Under the pieces are notes generated by a model. The model was given only the letters and a program-made list of their open reading frames with translations, was not told the origin of the DNA and ran no database searches. Source: Thermoanaerobacterium sp. PSU-2 (GTDB lineage: Bacteria > Bacillota > Thermoanaerobacteria > Thermoanaerobacterales > Thermoanaerobacteraceae). Taken from it: 64,000 bases of DNA. Made by a program: the position numbers and the translations under genes. Shown one piece after another: positions 42,434-52,391 of the stretch (the stretch's first letter is position 1; the number at the start of each line of letters is the position of its first letter). The stretch is from positions 62,001 to 126,000 of the forward strand of contig NZ_MSQD01000001.1 of assembly GCF_002102475.1 (NCBI RefSeq), written 5' to 3'.

Positions 42434-43026
42434 TTGCGGTCCTCCAAATTATTTTTTATATATTCTTTTAATTTTTTCAAAGCATTTGCCCTATGACTTA
42501 CTTTATTTTTTTCTTCTAAGCTAAGCTCTGCTAATGTCTTTCCTATTTCATCAACATAAAATATAGGATCATACCCAAAGCCATATTGTCCTCTTGGAGC
42601 ATCAATTATCCTACCATCCACTTTTCCTTCTATTATAGCTTCTCTTCCTTTGTAAATCAATGCTATTACGGTTTTAAAAGTAGCTTTCCTCTTTTCCATC
42701 GGAACACCTTTTAATAAGTTTAAAAGCTTGTTGTTGTTGTCTTCGTATGTGGCATTTACACCGGCAAATCTTGCAGTATAAACTCCTGGTTCACCATCTA
42801 AATAGTCCACAAACAAACCTGTATCATCAGCAATTACAAGTTCATCAGTTAAATCTGCTATAGCCCTGGCCTTTAAAAGAGCATTTTCTTCAATCGTTTT
42901 CCCTGTTTCTTCTACTTCATCATATGATCCAATGTCGTCTGCCGACAATACTTCATAATCTTCTTTAAAAAATTCCCTTATCTCATCCACTTTATGCTTG
43001 TTGTGGCTCGCTACAACTATTTTCAT
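42430..43026 (-). CDS. rdgB: XTP/dITP diphosphatase (RdgB/HAM1)
   Basis: 198 residues. Opening [65 protein letters not shown] and [10 protein letters not shown] are the family's nucleotide and metal sites. Removes non-canonical purine triphosphates. ATG 43026 is chosen because alignment starts there and GGAG precedes it; it overlaps rph by 35 bases. Confidence 0.94.
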   Translation of the reverse strand: MKIVVASHNKHKVDEIREFFKEDYEVLSADDIGSYDEVEETGKTIEENALLKARAIADLTDELVIADDTGLFVDYLDGEPGVYTARFAGVNATYEDNNNKLLNLLKGVPMEKRKATFKTVIALIYKGREAIIEGKVDGRIIDAPRGQYGFGYDPIFYVDEIGKTLAELSLEEKNKVSHRANALKKLKEYIKNNLEDRK

Positions 43027-43771
43027 CGCTTTCAACTCCAATTTCTAATGATATATCTCCCAATGATTCTTTTTGAACCTGTATGATTTTATTCAAGCCT
43101 TCCTCCGCCAATTCTAAAAGCTCTGAAAAATCACTTTTGCTAAAAGGCCCACCTTCACCAGTTCCTTGTATCTCGATGAATTCGCCTTTATCCGTCATGA
43201 CGATGTTCATATCAACATGTGCATTGCTATCTTCTAAGTAGCAAAGGTCTAAAAGCTTCTCATTGCCTACAATTCCTACGCTTACGGCAGCGACAAAACT
43301 TTTTATAGGGAGTTTACTTATAGCGCCTTTTTCCTTAAGTTTATTCATGGCATCTACAAGTGCCACAAACGAACCTGTGATAGAAGCAGTCCTTGTTCCA
43401 CCATCAGCCTGTATTACATCGCAGTCAATCCATATTGTCTTCTCACCTAACGCATCTAGATCAACAACAGCTCTCAATGCTCTTCCAATGAGCCTTTGGA
43501 TTTCCATGGTGCGTCCTGATTGTTTGCCTTTTGTTGACTCCCTCTGTGTTCTGGTTTCAGTAGCTCTCGGAATCATTGAATACTCACTTGTAATCCATCC
43601 TTTGCCAGTCCCTTTTTGAAATGGCGGTACTTTATCTTCAATTGATGCTGTGCAAATGACCTTTGTATTGCCGACTTCTATCAAAACAGATCCTTCTGCG
43701 TATCTGTTGAAATTTCTCGTTATCTTTATAGGTCTTAATGATCTGGAATCCCTTCCATCTACTCTTTTCAT
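42992..43771 (-). CDS. rph: Ribonuclease PH
   Basis: 259 residues: [61 protein letters not shown], and the C-terminal [20 protein letters not shown]. Phosphate-dependent 3' trimming of tRNA. The C-terminus runs into the rdgB start. Full family length. Confidence 0.95.
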   Translation of the reverse strand: MKRVDGRDSRSLRPIKITRNFNRYAEGSVLIEVGNTKVICTASIEDKVPPFQKGTGKGWITSEYSMIPRATETRTQRESTKGKQSGRTMEIQRLIGRALRAVVDLDALGEKTIWIDCDVIQADGGTRTASITGSFVALVDAMNKLKEKGAISKLPIKSFVAAVSVGIVGNEKLLDLCYLEDSNAHVDMNIVMTDKGEFIEIQGTGEGGPFSKSDFSELLELAEEGLNKIIQVQKESLGDISLEIGVESDENSCSEPQQA

Positions 43772-43889
43772 TTCTTCAGCTCCTTTATATTTTATATTAT
43801 AATTTTAGCCTTATTTAATTTTCATTATCCAGAGCGCAAACCATAATATTATTTTAAAACCTTTTAAATCAATTTACAAGAAAGCATAT

Positions 43890-43918
43890 AAAAAAAACAG
43901 GCGATTTGTTGCCTGTTT
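43890..43918 (-). terminator. Terminator of the amidase gene
   Basis: AAAACAGGC pairs with GCCTGTTTT; on the minus strand a TTTTTTTT run follows. Confidence 0.85.
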
Positions 43919-45675
43919 TAATTGCCGCCATATACGGAGTTTGAAACAGTCATGCTTATGCTGCCATTAGATAATTTGTCAAAATAATCGACAATCCCAT
44001 TGTATATTCCTTGTGCAACTTTCCACTGGAAATTTTCATCAGTCAAAAGCTGAGCATCCGTAGGACTTGTGACGAATCCAGTCTCCACCAAAACAGCAGG
44101 CATCTTCGTCTGATTGAGAACGACTAAATTAGGCCTTTCTGAAAGCCCTCTGTCAGTGGTATTTATCTGTTTCATCAGATCATCATGAATTATCTGTGCA
44201 AATGTCTTTTCATCTCTTGTATCGCCATTGTAACCGTTTGGGTAATACAAAACTGTTGTGCCGTTTGCTGACGGCGATTCAAAAGAATCAGAATGGATGC
44301 TTACAAAGACATCTGCACCTGCATTATTTGCCTGTGAAGGCCTGTCATAAAGACCCACATCAGTGTCTGTTGTCCTGGATATCATAGTCCTGTATCCTCC
44401 ATTGTCCAACAGCGTCTTCAATTTTAATCCAATGGCAAGATTAATATCTGCTTCATGTATCCCTCCGACACCTACAGCACCTGGATCAGAACCTCCATGC
44501 CCTGGGTCTATGTATACTAACTGCTTTTTGTTAGGGTCTGGTTTTGTTATTGTAAGCAATACGCCCTGAGGAGTTGGTTGAACACTAAAATCTGCTTTAA
44601 GGCTTGTCTCCGCAACAATCCTTACTGTATTGGCATCAAGCTGAGAATACCTAATCCCTGTAACTACGTTTCCGGTATACGATATGCTACCTGCCAGTTT
44701 ACCATCAGACATTGTCAGACTTGCACCTGTCACATCTATAATGATCTTGTTATCACCATATCTGGATGGGCTAAAGTGGTCGGCATCTGTATTTATCGTT
44801 ATCTGATCGCCATTGTTGACCTTAGCAGCTAAAATGTTCGTCACCTTATTTTGCCCTATTTTAAACGATATGTCAAATTCTTTTTTATCTTGTGACTGTG
44901 TTATAGTATATGGCATTGAATAGTCCATATTCACAACAAGTCTTGTTACTGCTGGTTGTAACTTGTTCTGCCCTATGTAGGCCTGATTTAAGCCATTTTT
45001 GTCTATCTTTATCTGCTTATTAGCAACAGTATTTATCGCATTGTTGAAGTCAAAGTAAATTCTTATGCTGCTGTCATCATTTACAGAACCACGCGTATAC
45101 GTTAGAGGTCCATCACCTTTAACAGTTATGGTATACATACCATTTGTGTAATTTGATGTAAAACTCACAATATTAACATTGTTTGCAGAGGGAGGATCTA
45201 CTTTCTTAGTAGCTTGAATTAGGTATTTGTCTGCGACCCATTTCACATCATAACCTAAGTTTTCAAACAAAAACCTCATAGGCACATACGTCGTATTGTT
45301 GTTTATAAGCCTTGCTGGAACATCCAACGATACATTATTGCCGTTTACTGTAGCGTAATTTTTACCTATAACCAATTTAATTACTTTGTCCTTTGAAGTC
45401 ACAGTAACTGTCTGAGTCTTACCATCCCAGTCGACTTTTTGACCTAATCCTTCGCTAATTGCTCTAAGCGGCACTATTGTGCTATTGTCAATGATAAGCG
45501 GCGGATTATTGCCAGTGTCAAATTTTCCTCCATCGACGGTAATCGACACGTCAGGCACATTGTAGCTTATAGGTTTGTTATCAAGTACAATCGTAGCTTT
45601 ATATGCATAGGCAGTTATGTAAAACGTAGACAAAAGCAGTAAAAGCGCAAAAAAAGCGATGACCTTTTTCAACAT
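43918..45675 (-). CDS. N-acetylmuramoyl-L-alanine amidase with stalk and AMIN domains
   Basis: 585 residues. Signal peptide 1-25; copper-amine-oxidase-like stalk repeats about 33-160 (PLRAISEGLGQKVDWDGKTQ, VPMRFLFENLGYDVKWVADK); AMIN domain about 170-360; Amidase_3 from about 385, with zinc ligands in DPGHGGSDPGA (His), GGIHEADIN (Glu), SIHSDS (His) and catalytic glutamate in VETGF. Exported autolysin that cuts the stem peptide from muramic acid; the stalk and AMIN parts bind the wall. Single-gene unit. Confidence 0.93.
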   Translation of the reverse strand: MLKKVIAFFALLLLLSTFYITAYAYKATIVLDNKPISYNVPDVSITVDGGKFDTGNNPPLIIDNSTIVPLRAISEGLGQKVDWDGKTQTVTVTSKDKVIKLVIGKNYATVNGNNVSLDVPARLINNNTTYVPMRFLFENLGYDVKWVADKYLIQATKKVDPPSANNVNIVSFTSNYTNGMYTITVKGDGPLTYTRGSVNDDSSIRIYFDFNNAINTVANKQIKIDKNGLNQAYIGQNKLQPAVTRLVVNMDYSMPYTITQSQDKKEFDISFKIGQNKVTNILAAKVNNGDQITINTDADHFSPSRYGDNKIIIDVTGASLTMSDGKLAGSISYTGNVVTGIRYSQLDANTVRIVAETSLKADFSVQPTPQGVLLTITKPDPNKKQLVYIDPGHGGSDPGAVGVGGIHEADINLAIGLKLKTLLDNGGYRTMISRTTDTDVGLYDRPSQANNAGADVFVSIHSDSFESPSANGTTVLYYPNGYNGDTRDEKTFAQIIHDDLMKQINTTDRGLSERPNLVVLNQTKMPAVLVETGFVTSPTDAQLLTDENFQWKVAQGIYNGIVDYFDKLSNGSISMTVSNSVYGGN

Positions 45676-45844
45676 TTTCCCCCCTTTGCATATAAAATCG
45701 GCATTTTTTTCATCATATTTATATATTATTATACATATATTACAGACAAGTTACAAACATATTAAGATTTTATTAAGATGTTAAACGTTATTACTTTGAA
45801 ATTAAAACTACAATGCAAAAAAATAAAGCACTCAAACGAGTGCC

Positions 45845-46804
45845 TTATTTATCAAAAAGATGACATGCAACAAAGTGTCCACTTCCAACCTCTTTCAATT
45901 GTGGCGTAACTTGGCTACATATGTCCATGGCATATTTACACCTTGTTCTAAATTTACATCCTGAAGGAGGATTAATTGGGCTTGGCACATCTCCTTCAAG
46001 TATGATTCTCTCCCTCTTTCTCTCCACTTCCGGATCAGGTATTGGAACAGCAGAAAGAAGCGCTTGTGTATATGGATGCAATGGATTTGTATACAGTTCA
46101 CCGCTTTGTGTAAGTTCTGCAATCGATCCTAAATACATAACTGCAACTCTATCGCTTATATGCCTTACCATGCTTAAATCATGAGCAATAAAGAGATACG
46201 TCAATCCCTTTTCTTCTTGTAAATTCATAAGCAAGTTTACAATCTGGGCTTGTATGGACACATCTAATGCTGATATAGGCTCATCGCAGACTATAAACTC
46301 TGGCTCAATTGCCATTGCCCTTGCTATGCCTATCCTCTGCCTTTGTCCACCAGAAAATTCATGAGGAAACCTATTGGCATGTTCTTTATTTAAACCTACC
46401 ATCTCAAGAAGGCTGTATATCCTTTCTCTCCTCTCTTTTCCAGTGTACAAACCATGAATGTCTATCCCCTCTCCTATGATATCGCCAACAGTCATGCGAG
46501 GATTCAGCGATGCGTAAGGATCCTGAAAAATCATCTGAGCTTTTCTTGCAAATTTCTTTCTTATTTCATTGTTCATTTTATGAACAGGTATATCGTCAAA
46601 TATCACCGAACCACCTGTAGCCTCATAAAGACCAATTATAGTTCTACCTGTAGTAGACTTTCCACATCCCGACTCACCAACAAGCCCCAATGTCTCACCT
46701 TTTTTTATGCTAAAACTTACATCGTCAACAGCTTTTAACACACCGCCGCTGACGTGAAAGTATTTTTTCAAATTCTTAACTTCCAGTATTACATTATCTT
46801 TCAC
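45845..46804 (-). CDS. dppF: Oligopeptide ABC transporter ATPase (OppF/DppF)
   Basis: 319 residues: Walker A GESGCGKST, signature FSGGQRQRIGIARAM, Walker B FIVCDEPISALDVS, and the C-terminal oligopeptide-transporter extension with a cysteine set (SGCKFRTRCKYAMDIC...C). GTG 46804, 9 bases after AAGGAGG, is the start; the longer frame runs into dppD. Overlaps dppD by 11 bases; last gene of the dppBCDF operon. Confidence 0.92.
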   Translation of the reverse strand: MKDNVILEVKNLKKYFHVSGGVLKAVDDVSFSIKKGETLGLVGESGCGKSTTGRTIIGLYEATGGSVIFDDIPVHKMNNEIRKKFARKAQMIFQDPYASLNPRMTVGDIIGEGIDIHGLYTGKERRERIYSLLEMVGLNKEHANRFPHEFSGGQRQRIGIARAMAIEPEFIVCDEPISALDVSIQAQIVNLLMNLQEEKGLTYLFIAHDLSMVRHISDRVAVMYLGSIAELTQSGELYTNPLHPYTQALLSAVPIPDPEVERKRERIILEGDVPSPINPPSGCKFRTRCKYAMDICSQVTPQLKEVGSGHFVACHLFDK

Positions 46805-47828
46805 CTGCGTACGCCTCCTTTTCAAAAGGATTTTCAACCTTCGGCGCGTATGGATGCTTCAACCAGCAGGCAACCTTATGCGTATCAGTTTCATTGGTAT
46901 ACTCTGGTTGAGCCTCATAGCAAATTTTCATAGCATAGTTGCACCTTGCAGCAAATGGACATCCTACAGGAGGCGCAAACAAATCTGGAGGCGTTCCGAC
47001 AATCGGCACAAGCTTCTCTTTATTCTGAGCATCAAGTCTTGGAACAGATTTTAAAAGTCCCCATGTATAAGGATGCTGTGGATGCTTAAATATCTCATCA
47101 GATGTGCCTGTCTCTATAACTTTACCTGCATACATGACTATGATTCTCTCTGCTATATCTGCAACAACACCCAAATCGTGCGTAATCATTATTATAGACG
47201 TATTGAATTCTCTTTGCAGATCTTTCATCAAATCGAGAATTTGCGCTTGTATCGTAACATCAAGCGCAGTAGTAGGTTCATCAGCAATGAGAAGTTTCGG
47301 CCTGCATGCCAATGCAATAGCAATCATGGCCCTCTGCCTCATGCCACCCGAAAATTCATGTGGATACTGATTTATACGCCTTTCAGCATTTGGTATACCT
47401 ACTACGTCCAACATTTCCTTAGCTTTTTTCATCGCTTCAGCTCGTGTAACCTTCTGATGCTTCAAAATCACTTCGGCAATTTGTTTTCCAATTGTCATTG
47501 TCGGGTTTAAAGATGTCATAGGATCTTGGAATATCATGCCTATTTCTGATCCTCTTATTGCTTGCATTTGCCTTTCACTAAACTTTGATATCTCTTTCCC
47601 GTCGAATATGATTCTTCCACCTTTAAACCTACCTGGAGGCTCAGGGTTTAACCTCATGACAGCCTGCATCGTGACTGATTTTCCACATCCTGATTCTCCG
47701 ACTATGGCTAACGATTCACCTTTCATAACTTGAAAGCTGACATCTCTTACTGCCTTTACTTCGCCTGCATACGTGTCAAATGAATATTCCAAATTTTGTA
47801 CATCCAACAATACTTCTCTATCTCCCAA
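46794..47828 (-). CDS. dppD: Oligopeptide ABC transporter ATPase (OppD/DppD)
   Basis: 344 residues: Walker A GESGCGKSV, signature FSGGMRQRAMIAIAL, Walker B LLIADEPTTALDVT, C-terminal cysteines CPFAARCNYAMKIC. Partners DppF on the DppBC channel to import peptides. Start TTG 47828 after GGAGGTAAG. Confidence 0.92.
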   Translation of the reverse strand: MGDREVLLDVQNLEYSFDTYAGEVKAVRDVSFQVMKGESLAIVGESGCGKSVTMQAVMRLNPEPPGRFKGGRIIFDGKEISKFSERQMQAIRGSEIGMIFQDPMTSLNPTMTIGKQIAEVILKHQKVTRAEAMKKAKEMLDVVGIPNAERRINQYPHEFSGGMRQRAMIAIALACRPKLLIADEPTTALDVTIQAQILDLMKDLQREFNTSIIMITHDLGVVADIAERIIVMYAGKVIETGTSDEIFKHPQHPYTWGLLKSVPRLDAQNKEKLVPIVGTPPDLFAPPVGCPFAARCNYAMKICYEAQPEYTNETDTHKVACWLKHPYAPKVENPFEKEAYAGER

Positions 47829-47842
47829 AATACTTACCTCCT

Positions 47843-48760
47843 TTAACGGCGAAGCCTTGGATCTAATGCATCTCTCAAGCCATCACCAAGCATGTTAAAT
47901 GCCAGCATCGTTATGCTTATGAAGAAGCCCGGTATGAAAAGCTGCATTGGATACATTAGCAAAACTTGTGTAGCATCATTCGCAAGCGTACCCCAGCTTG
48001 CCAGAGGCGGCCTTATGCCAAGACCGATGTAACTTAAAAATGCTTCTGCAAATATTGCATTAGGAACATCAAACGTCATTGACACTATTATTGGACCCAG
48101 TGCATTCGGTATCAAATGCCTCAATATTATCCTGCCTGGGCTAGCTCCAAGTGTCTTAGCAGCCAACACAAACTCCTGCTCCTTAAGCTGCAGCACTTGA
48201 CCTCTAACTATTCTGGCCATACCTACCCATCCCGTCATAACCATTGCAGTAATGATAGTCCATAAACCTTGACCCATCACAACCATCAAAAGAATTACGA
48301 GTATTAAGTAAGGTATGCCATAAAGTATATCGACAATACGCATCATGATATTGTCAACTTGCCCGCCAAAATAACCGGCTATACCGCCATACGTAACTCC
48401 AATTACCGCATCAAGTAAGGCAATCGTGACACCGATAAATAAAGATACCCTTGCACCCATCCAAACTCTTACAAAAAGATCCCTTCCAAGGTAGTCTGTC
48501 CCGAACCAATGAACTTTAGAAAATGGCTTATTTGTATTGAACAGATCCTGATGAGCGTAGTCAAAAGGCCTCAAATGTGGACCTATTATCGACATTATAA
48601 CGAGAAGTATCAAGAAAATCAAAGATCCCATAGCAACCTTGTTCTTTCTAAGCCTTCTCCATGCATCTTGCCAGTAACTAATGCTTGGTCTTACAATCGA
48701 CTGGCTTTCAGAAGCATTTGCTCCTACTATTTCAAATTTATCCTTGCTTATGTCCACCAT
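47843..48760 (-). CDS. dppC: Oligopeptide ABC transporter permease (OppC/DppC)
   Basis: 305 residues with a cytosolic N-terminus, six helices and the EAA-type loop AAKTLGASPGRIILRHLIPN. Starts one base after the dppB stop region; ATG 48760 follows GGGAGGAAAG. Confidence 0.93.
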   Translation of the reverse strand: MVDISKDKFEIVGANASESQSIVRPSISYWQDAWRRLRKNKVAMGSLIFLILLVIMSIIGPHLRPFDYAHQDLFNTNKPFSKVHWFGTDYLGRDLFVRVWMGARVSLFIGVTIALLDAVIGVTYGGIAGYFGGQVDNIMMRIVDILYGIPYLILVILLMVVMGQGLWTIITAMVMTGWVGMARIVRGQVLQLKEQEFVLAAKTLGASPGRIILRHLIPNALGPIIVSMTFDVPNAIFAEAFLSYIGLGIRPPLASWGTLANDATQVLLMYPMQLFIPGFFISITMLAFNMLGDGLRDALDPRLRR

Positions 48761-48761
48761 T

Positions 48762-49691
48762 CTACTTTCCTCCCTTTGCCAGTCTTACTCTTGGATCTAT
48801 AAGTCCATAGGCAATATCCACTATGAACATCATGACTACCAATATGATGCTATAAAATATGGTCGTACCTAATATCATGGAATAATCTTCATCGTATATG
48901 CTTTGCACAAAGAACTTTCCAAGACCTGGTATGCTGAAAATCTGTTCAATGACAAACGTTCCTGTCACTATTCCAGCAAATAATGGACCTAATACTGTCA
49001 CAACAGGCATAATGGCATTTCTAACCATGTGCTTCCATATTATCTGCAACTGTGAAAGTCCTTTCGCTTTTGCCGTCTTTATATAATCCTGCCCAATGAC
49101 GTCTAACATACTTGTTCTCATCATACGAGAAATTATAGATAGTGTAGCGAATGACAAAGCGATGGATGGCAATATGGTGTATTTAAATGAACCCCATCCC
49201 GACACAGGAAGCAACTTTAGCTTAGATGCCAAAAGAAGCTGCAAAAGCGTAGCTATTATGAAGTTTGGAACGGAAATTCCAATTATCGCTAAAAACATCG
49301 AAAAATAATCCCAACCGCCTCCACGCTTCAATGCTGCAACAATTCCAAAAAATAATCCGAAGACAACACCAAGGAAAATTGATTGCACTCCAAGCTGGAA
49401 TGAAGCTGGAGCAGATTGCTTAATTATATCGTCTACTGTTCTATTTAAATATTTGAGGGAGATTCCTAAATCACCATGCATTAAATTATCCAAATAATAC
49501 CCATATTGTACAATGAGAGGTTTATCGAGATGATATTTTGCCAACATATTTTGTCTTATTTGCGGTGGAACCTTTTTTTCACTCGTAAAAGGATCACCTG
49601 GTATCATGTGCATCAAGAAAAATGTCAATGTTATGATTACCCATATTGTAATCAGCATGTATACAAATCTTTTAATTGAATAATTTAGCAA
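48762..49691 (-). CDS. dppB: Oligopeptide ABC transporter permease (OppB/DppB)
   Basis: About 309 residues, six helices, EAA loop TAKAKGLSQLQIIWKHMVRN, and the N-terminal HMIPGDPF box. TTG 49691 is 6 bases after TAGGAGGTG; GTG 49700 lies in that site. First gene of dppBCDF, separated from dppA by a 590-base leader and a terminator. Confidence 0.9.
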   Translation of the reverse strand: MLNYSIKRFVYMLITIWVIITLTFFLMHMIPGDPFTSEKKVPPQIRQNMLAKYHLDKPLIVQYGYYLDNLMHGDLGISLKYLNRTVDDIIKQSAPASFQLGVQSIFLGVVFGLFFGIVAALKRGGGWDYFSMFLAIIGISVPNFIIATLLQLLLASKLKLLPVSGWGSFKYTILPSIALSFATLSIISRMMRTSMLDVIGQDYIKTAKAKGLSQLQIIWKHMVRNAIMPVVTVLGPLFAGIVTGTFVIEQIFSIPGLGKFFVQSIYDEDYSMILGTTIFYSIILVVMMFIVDIAYGLIDPRVRLAKGGK

Positions 49692-49902
49692 CCAAAACAC
49701 CTCCTATAAATATTCGTTTACCATATATATGTTAACTAAATTTAGATTCAATACCTGTTTATCATTGTTGATATTTTACATACTGTTTGCAGTAATCCCC
49801 CCGCGGACTGTAACAATCGCGCTCACTGATTGTGAATATATTCTTATGTCACTTTATCAATTTTCCTCCTATAGTAAATAAAAGTGAAAATAAATAGTAC
49901 TT

Positions 49903-49936
49903 ACCCCCAGCTATACCTAAAAACACCCCCCGCTAT
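49903..49936 (-). repeat. Tandem G-rich motif in the dppB leader
   Basis: ATAGCTGGGGGT (49903-49914 on the minus strand) and ATAGCGGGGGGT (49925-49936). The first is repeated exactly upstream of dppA at 52037-52048. The rest of the 49692-50240 gap is AT-rich; I see no gene, only a possible TTGATT/TAAAAT promoter and small stem-loops (ACTG...CAGT, CAATC...GATTG). Confidence 0.45.
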
Positions 49937-50242
49937 TTGTATTTTTTGATTTATATGATAATTGAATTTTTTATATACATAAATTTTATTACATTTAGAT
50001 TTATTAATCAATAACAAATTTTTACCCGTTACATTTACAAAGAAACCGATATAATTTACTTATTTTAAACTATGAAAAATTCTGCCACAAAAATTTCACG
50101 AAAATATTGTTATTTGTAAACTAAATACTTTTTAAGTATAGCACCATTGGCAATCAATCTCAATATTTTAAAGCATTTCGGCAATTTTTTAGAGTTGGTT
50201 AAAATCTTTGTTGAATTGCACGAAAATTTGCAAACATGCAAA

Positions 50243-50266
50243 AACCGGGGAATTGACCCCGGTTCA
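50243..50266 (-). terminator. Terminator after dppA
   Basis: AACCGGGG pairs with CCCCGGTT around six bases, followed by TTTTGC on the minus strand. It would uncouple the abundant binding protein from the membrane genes. Confidence 0.85.
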
Positions 50267-50283
50267 TCCTCATTGATGAATTC

Positions 50284-51966
50284 TTATTGGTTCTTACCTT
50301 CTATATATGCCCACTTAAGTTCCCAATCAGTACCAAAATTCGGCACAATTAGATCTTTAACATAACTCTTTGTGACAATTGCATAAGCTTGGAAGTAAAG
50401 TGGACCTATAGCCATATCATTCATGGCAATCTTCTCCGCCTGTATCATGTCATCGTTTCTCTTCTTCAAGTCTGGCGTCGACTTTGCATCATCAATCAAC
50501 TTGTCGTATTCTGGATTGCTGTAGAAAGCAGTGTTATTACCGTTGTTTGTCTCCCACATGTCAAGGAATGTCATTGGGTCATTGTAGTCTGCGCCCCATC
50601 CAGCCAATACCATATCGTAATTTCCTTTATTCATATCGTCTAATCTTATCTTAAATGCCTCATTCTTTATCTGCACATTTACGCCAAGATTTTGATTCCA
50701 CATTTGCTGCAACGCTTCAGCATTCTTTTTAGCTGCACTTGTATCATCTGCTGTAAATGTGATTGTAGGCAATTCTTTTAAGCCTAATTCTTCAAGCCCT
50801 TTCTTCAGATAATCTTTTGCAGCCTGCACATCATTGTCTTTAAAGAATGGTGAACCGTCTTGCTTTGAAAAATCCTCCCCGTTATATCCAGGTACACCTG
50901 GCGGCACTATCGACTCTGCCGGTATAGAGCCATTCTTCAAAACCTGCTCTGTAAATGCTTTTCTGTCTATAGCCAATGTAAATGCTTTTCTGATATTTAC
51001 GTTTTTAAATATGCCTTTCTTGTCATTGAATTGTATATACCAGTTGGTAGCAACAGGCTTTATTGAAAATTCTTTTGTATTCTTGTACTTATCCATCAGA
51101 TCGCTTGGAACCCTCATCTGATCAAGCGTACCATTGTCATAATTTTGAGCTTGTGTATTTGCGTCTTTTATTATCAAAAGATTAACCTTCTGTAGCTTAA
51201 CACTGTCTTTGTCCCAGTAATCAGGATTTTTCTCTAAAACGAGATTTTGATCGTGATTCCACTGCTTTAATACGAATGGACCACTATAAACTAATGTATC
51301 TGGACTTGAACCTAATTTATCGACTCCTACTTTTTCTACAAAAGACTTCTCTTGTGGCAAATATGTTCCAAATGCAGTAAGACCTAAGAATTGTGGCGCA
51401 GGAGCTTTTAACTTGACTTGTAACGTCTTATCGTCAAGGGCCTTTATTCCTACTTGGTCAGCACTGCCTTTGCCAGAGTTGTACTCCTCAGCGCCTTGGA
51501 TGTAATAAAATTGATATGCATACTGTGATGCTGTCTTAGGATCTAATACTTTCTTCCAAGAGTACTCAAAGTCATAAGCTGTTATTGGATTTCCATCGCT
51601 CCACTTTATCCCATCTTTTAAGTGGAAAGTATAAGTTAGACCATCACTTGATATATCCCAGCTTTTTGCGAGGCCAGAACCTGGCTTAAGCTGTCCATCT
51701 TTGTCATACCTTGTCAATCCTTCAAGAACATCATTCAATACATCAAATGATGCAACATCTGTTGAAGTAAATGGGTTTAAGTTTGGCGGATCTGCTGCTA
51801 AATTTAATGTCAGAACTTGCTCATCTGTCTTTGCAGTTTGAGTACCTGAACTGCTATTGTTTTTGCTTTGAGAGCTGCTGTTATTATTTGCTGAACACCC
51901 TGCCAATAAAGCAGAAAGTGCTAATACCAATGTCAACAATAAAGCTAACCAATTTTTTCTCTTCAT
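50284..51966 (-). CDS. dppA: Oligopeptide-binding lipoprotein (OppA/DppA, SBP_bac_5)
   Basis: 560 residues. Lipoprotein signal with lipobox LLAGC, a Ser/Asn/Gln linker, then the SBP_bac_5 fold (LTLNLAADPPNLNPFTSTDV, GLTYTFHLKDGIKWSDGNPI, NVNIRKAFTLAIDRKAF). Captures peptides for DppBCDF. ATG 51966 follows GGGAGG; the 24 codons upstream are outside the gene. Preceded by the same G-rich motif as dppB. Confidence 0.93.
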   Translation of the reverse strand: MKRKNWLALLLTLVLALSALLAGCSANNNSSSQSKNNSSSGTQTAKTDEQVLTLNLAADPPNLNPFTSTDVASFDVLNDVLEGLTRYDKDGQLKPGSGLAKSWDISSDGLTYTFHLKDGIKWSDGNPITAYDFEYSWKKVLDPKTASQYAYQFYYIQGAEEYNSGKGSADQVGIKALDDKTLQVKLKAPAPQFLGLTAFGTYLPQEKSFVEKVGVDKLGSSPDTLVYSGPFVLKQWNHDQNLVLEKNPDYWDKDSVKLQKVNLLIIKDANTQAQNYDNGTLDQMRVPSDLMDKYKNTKEFSIKPVATNWYIQFNDKKGIFKNVNIRKAFTLAIDRKAFTEQVLKNGSIPAESIVPPGVPGYNGEDFSKQDGSPFFKDNDVQAAKDYLKKGLEELGLKELPTITFTADDTSAAKKNAEALQQMWNQNLGVNVQIKNEAFKIRLDDMNKGNYDMVLAGWGADYNDPMTFLDMWETNNGNNTAFYSNPEYDKLIDDAKSTPDLKKRNDDMIQAEKIAMNDMAIGPLYFQAYAIVTKSYVKDLIVPNFGTDWELKWAYIEGKNQ

Positions 51967-52036
51967 CAAAAATTTCCTCCCATCAAAATATAATATTTTT
52001 GATTTTACTCCCCCCAAAAATAAGTCCTCATCTCTC

Positions 52037-52048
52037 ACCCCCAGCTAT
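52037..52048 (-). repeat. G-rich motif upstream of dppA
   Basis: ATAGCTGGGGGT, identical to 49903-49914 in the dppB leader. The 52049-52338 stretch beyond it holds no gene that I can see. Confidence 0.45.
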
Positions 52049-52339
52049 GTATGATTTATTTGAAGAACTTCTTTGGCAACACAAAATTTTAATTTAAAGT
52101 ACAACCGAAAATCAAAATCTACTGCATGTTTAAGAACATTTTACTCATAATATACTATGCATGCGATATTGAGATAAATTTACTGTTCACAATTTTAAAA
52201 CAATTTACGAGGATTTTTATTTATTATATCATTAGATGTTTTGCTATACAAGTATATATTAAAAATTCAGTGAAAATTGTTTATGTAATACTACTATCTT
52301 GTATTTTTTAGTATATTCTGAAATAATATTAAATTTAAA

Positions 52340-52370
52340 AAGCATACACCGTTTCTAATAGTGTATGCTT
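52340..52370 (-). terminator. Terminator of the gat operon
   Basis: AAGCATACAC (52340-52349) pairs with GTGTATGCTT (52361-52370); T run on the minus strand. Confidence 0.85.
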
Positions 52371-52391
52371 AAATTTAAAAAATAATAATAT

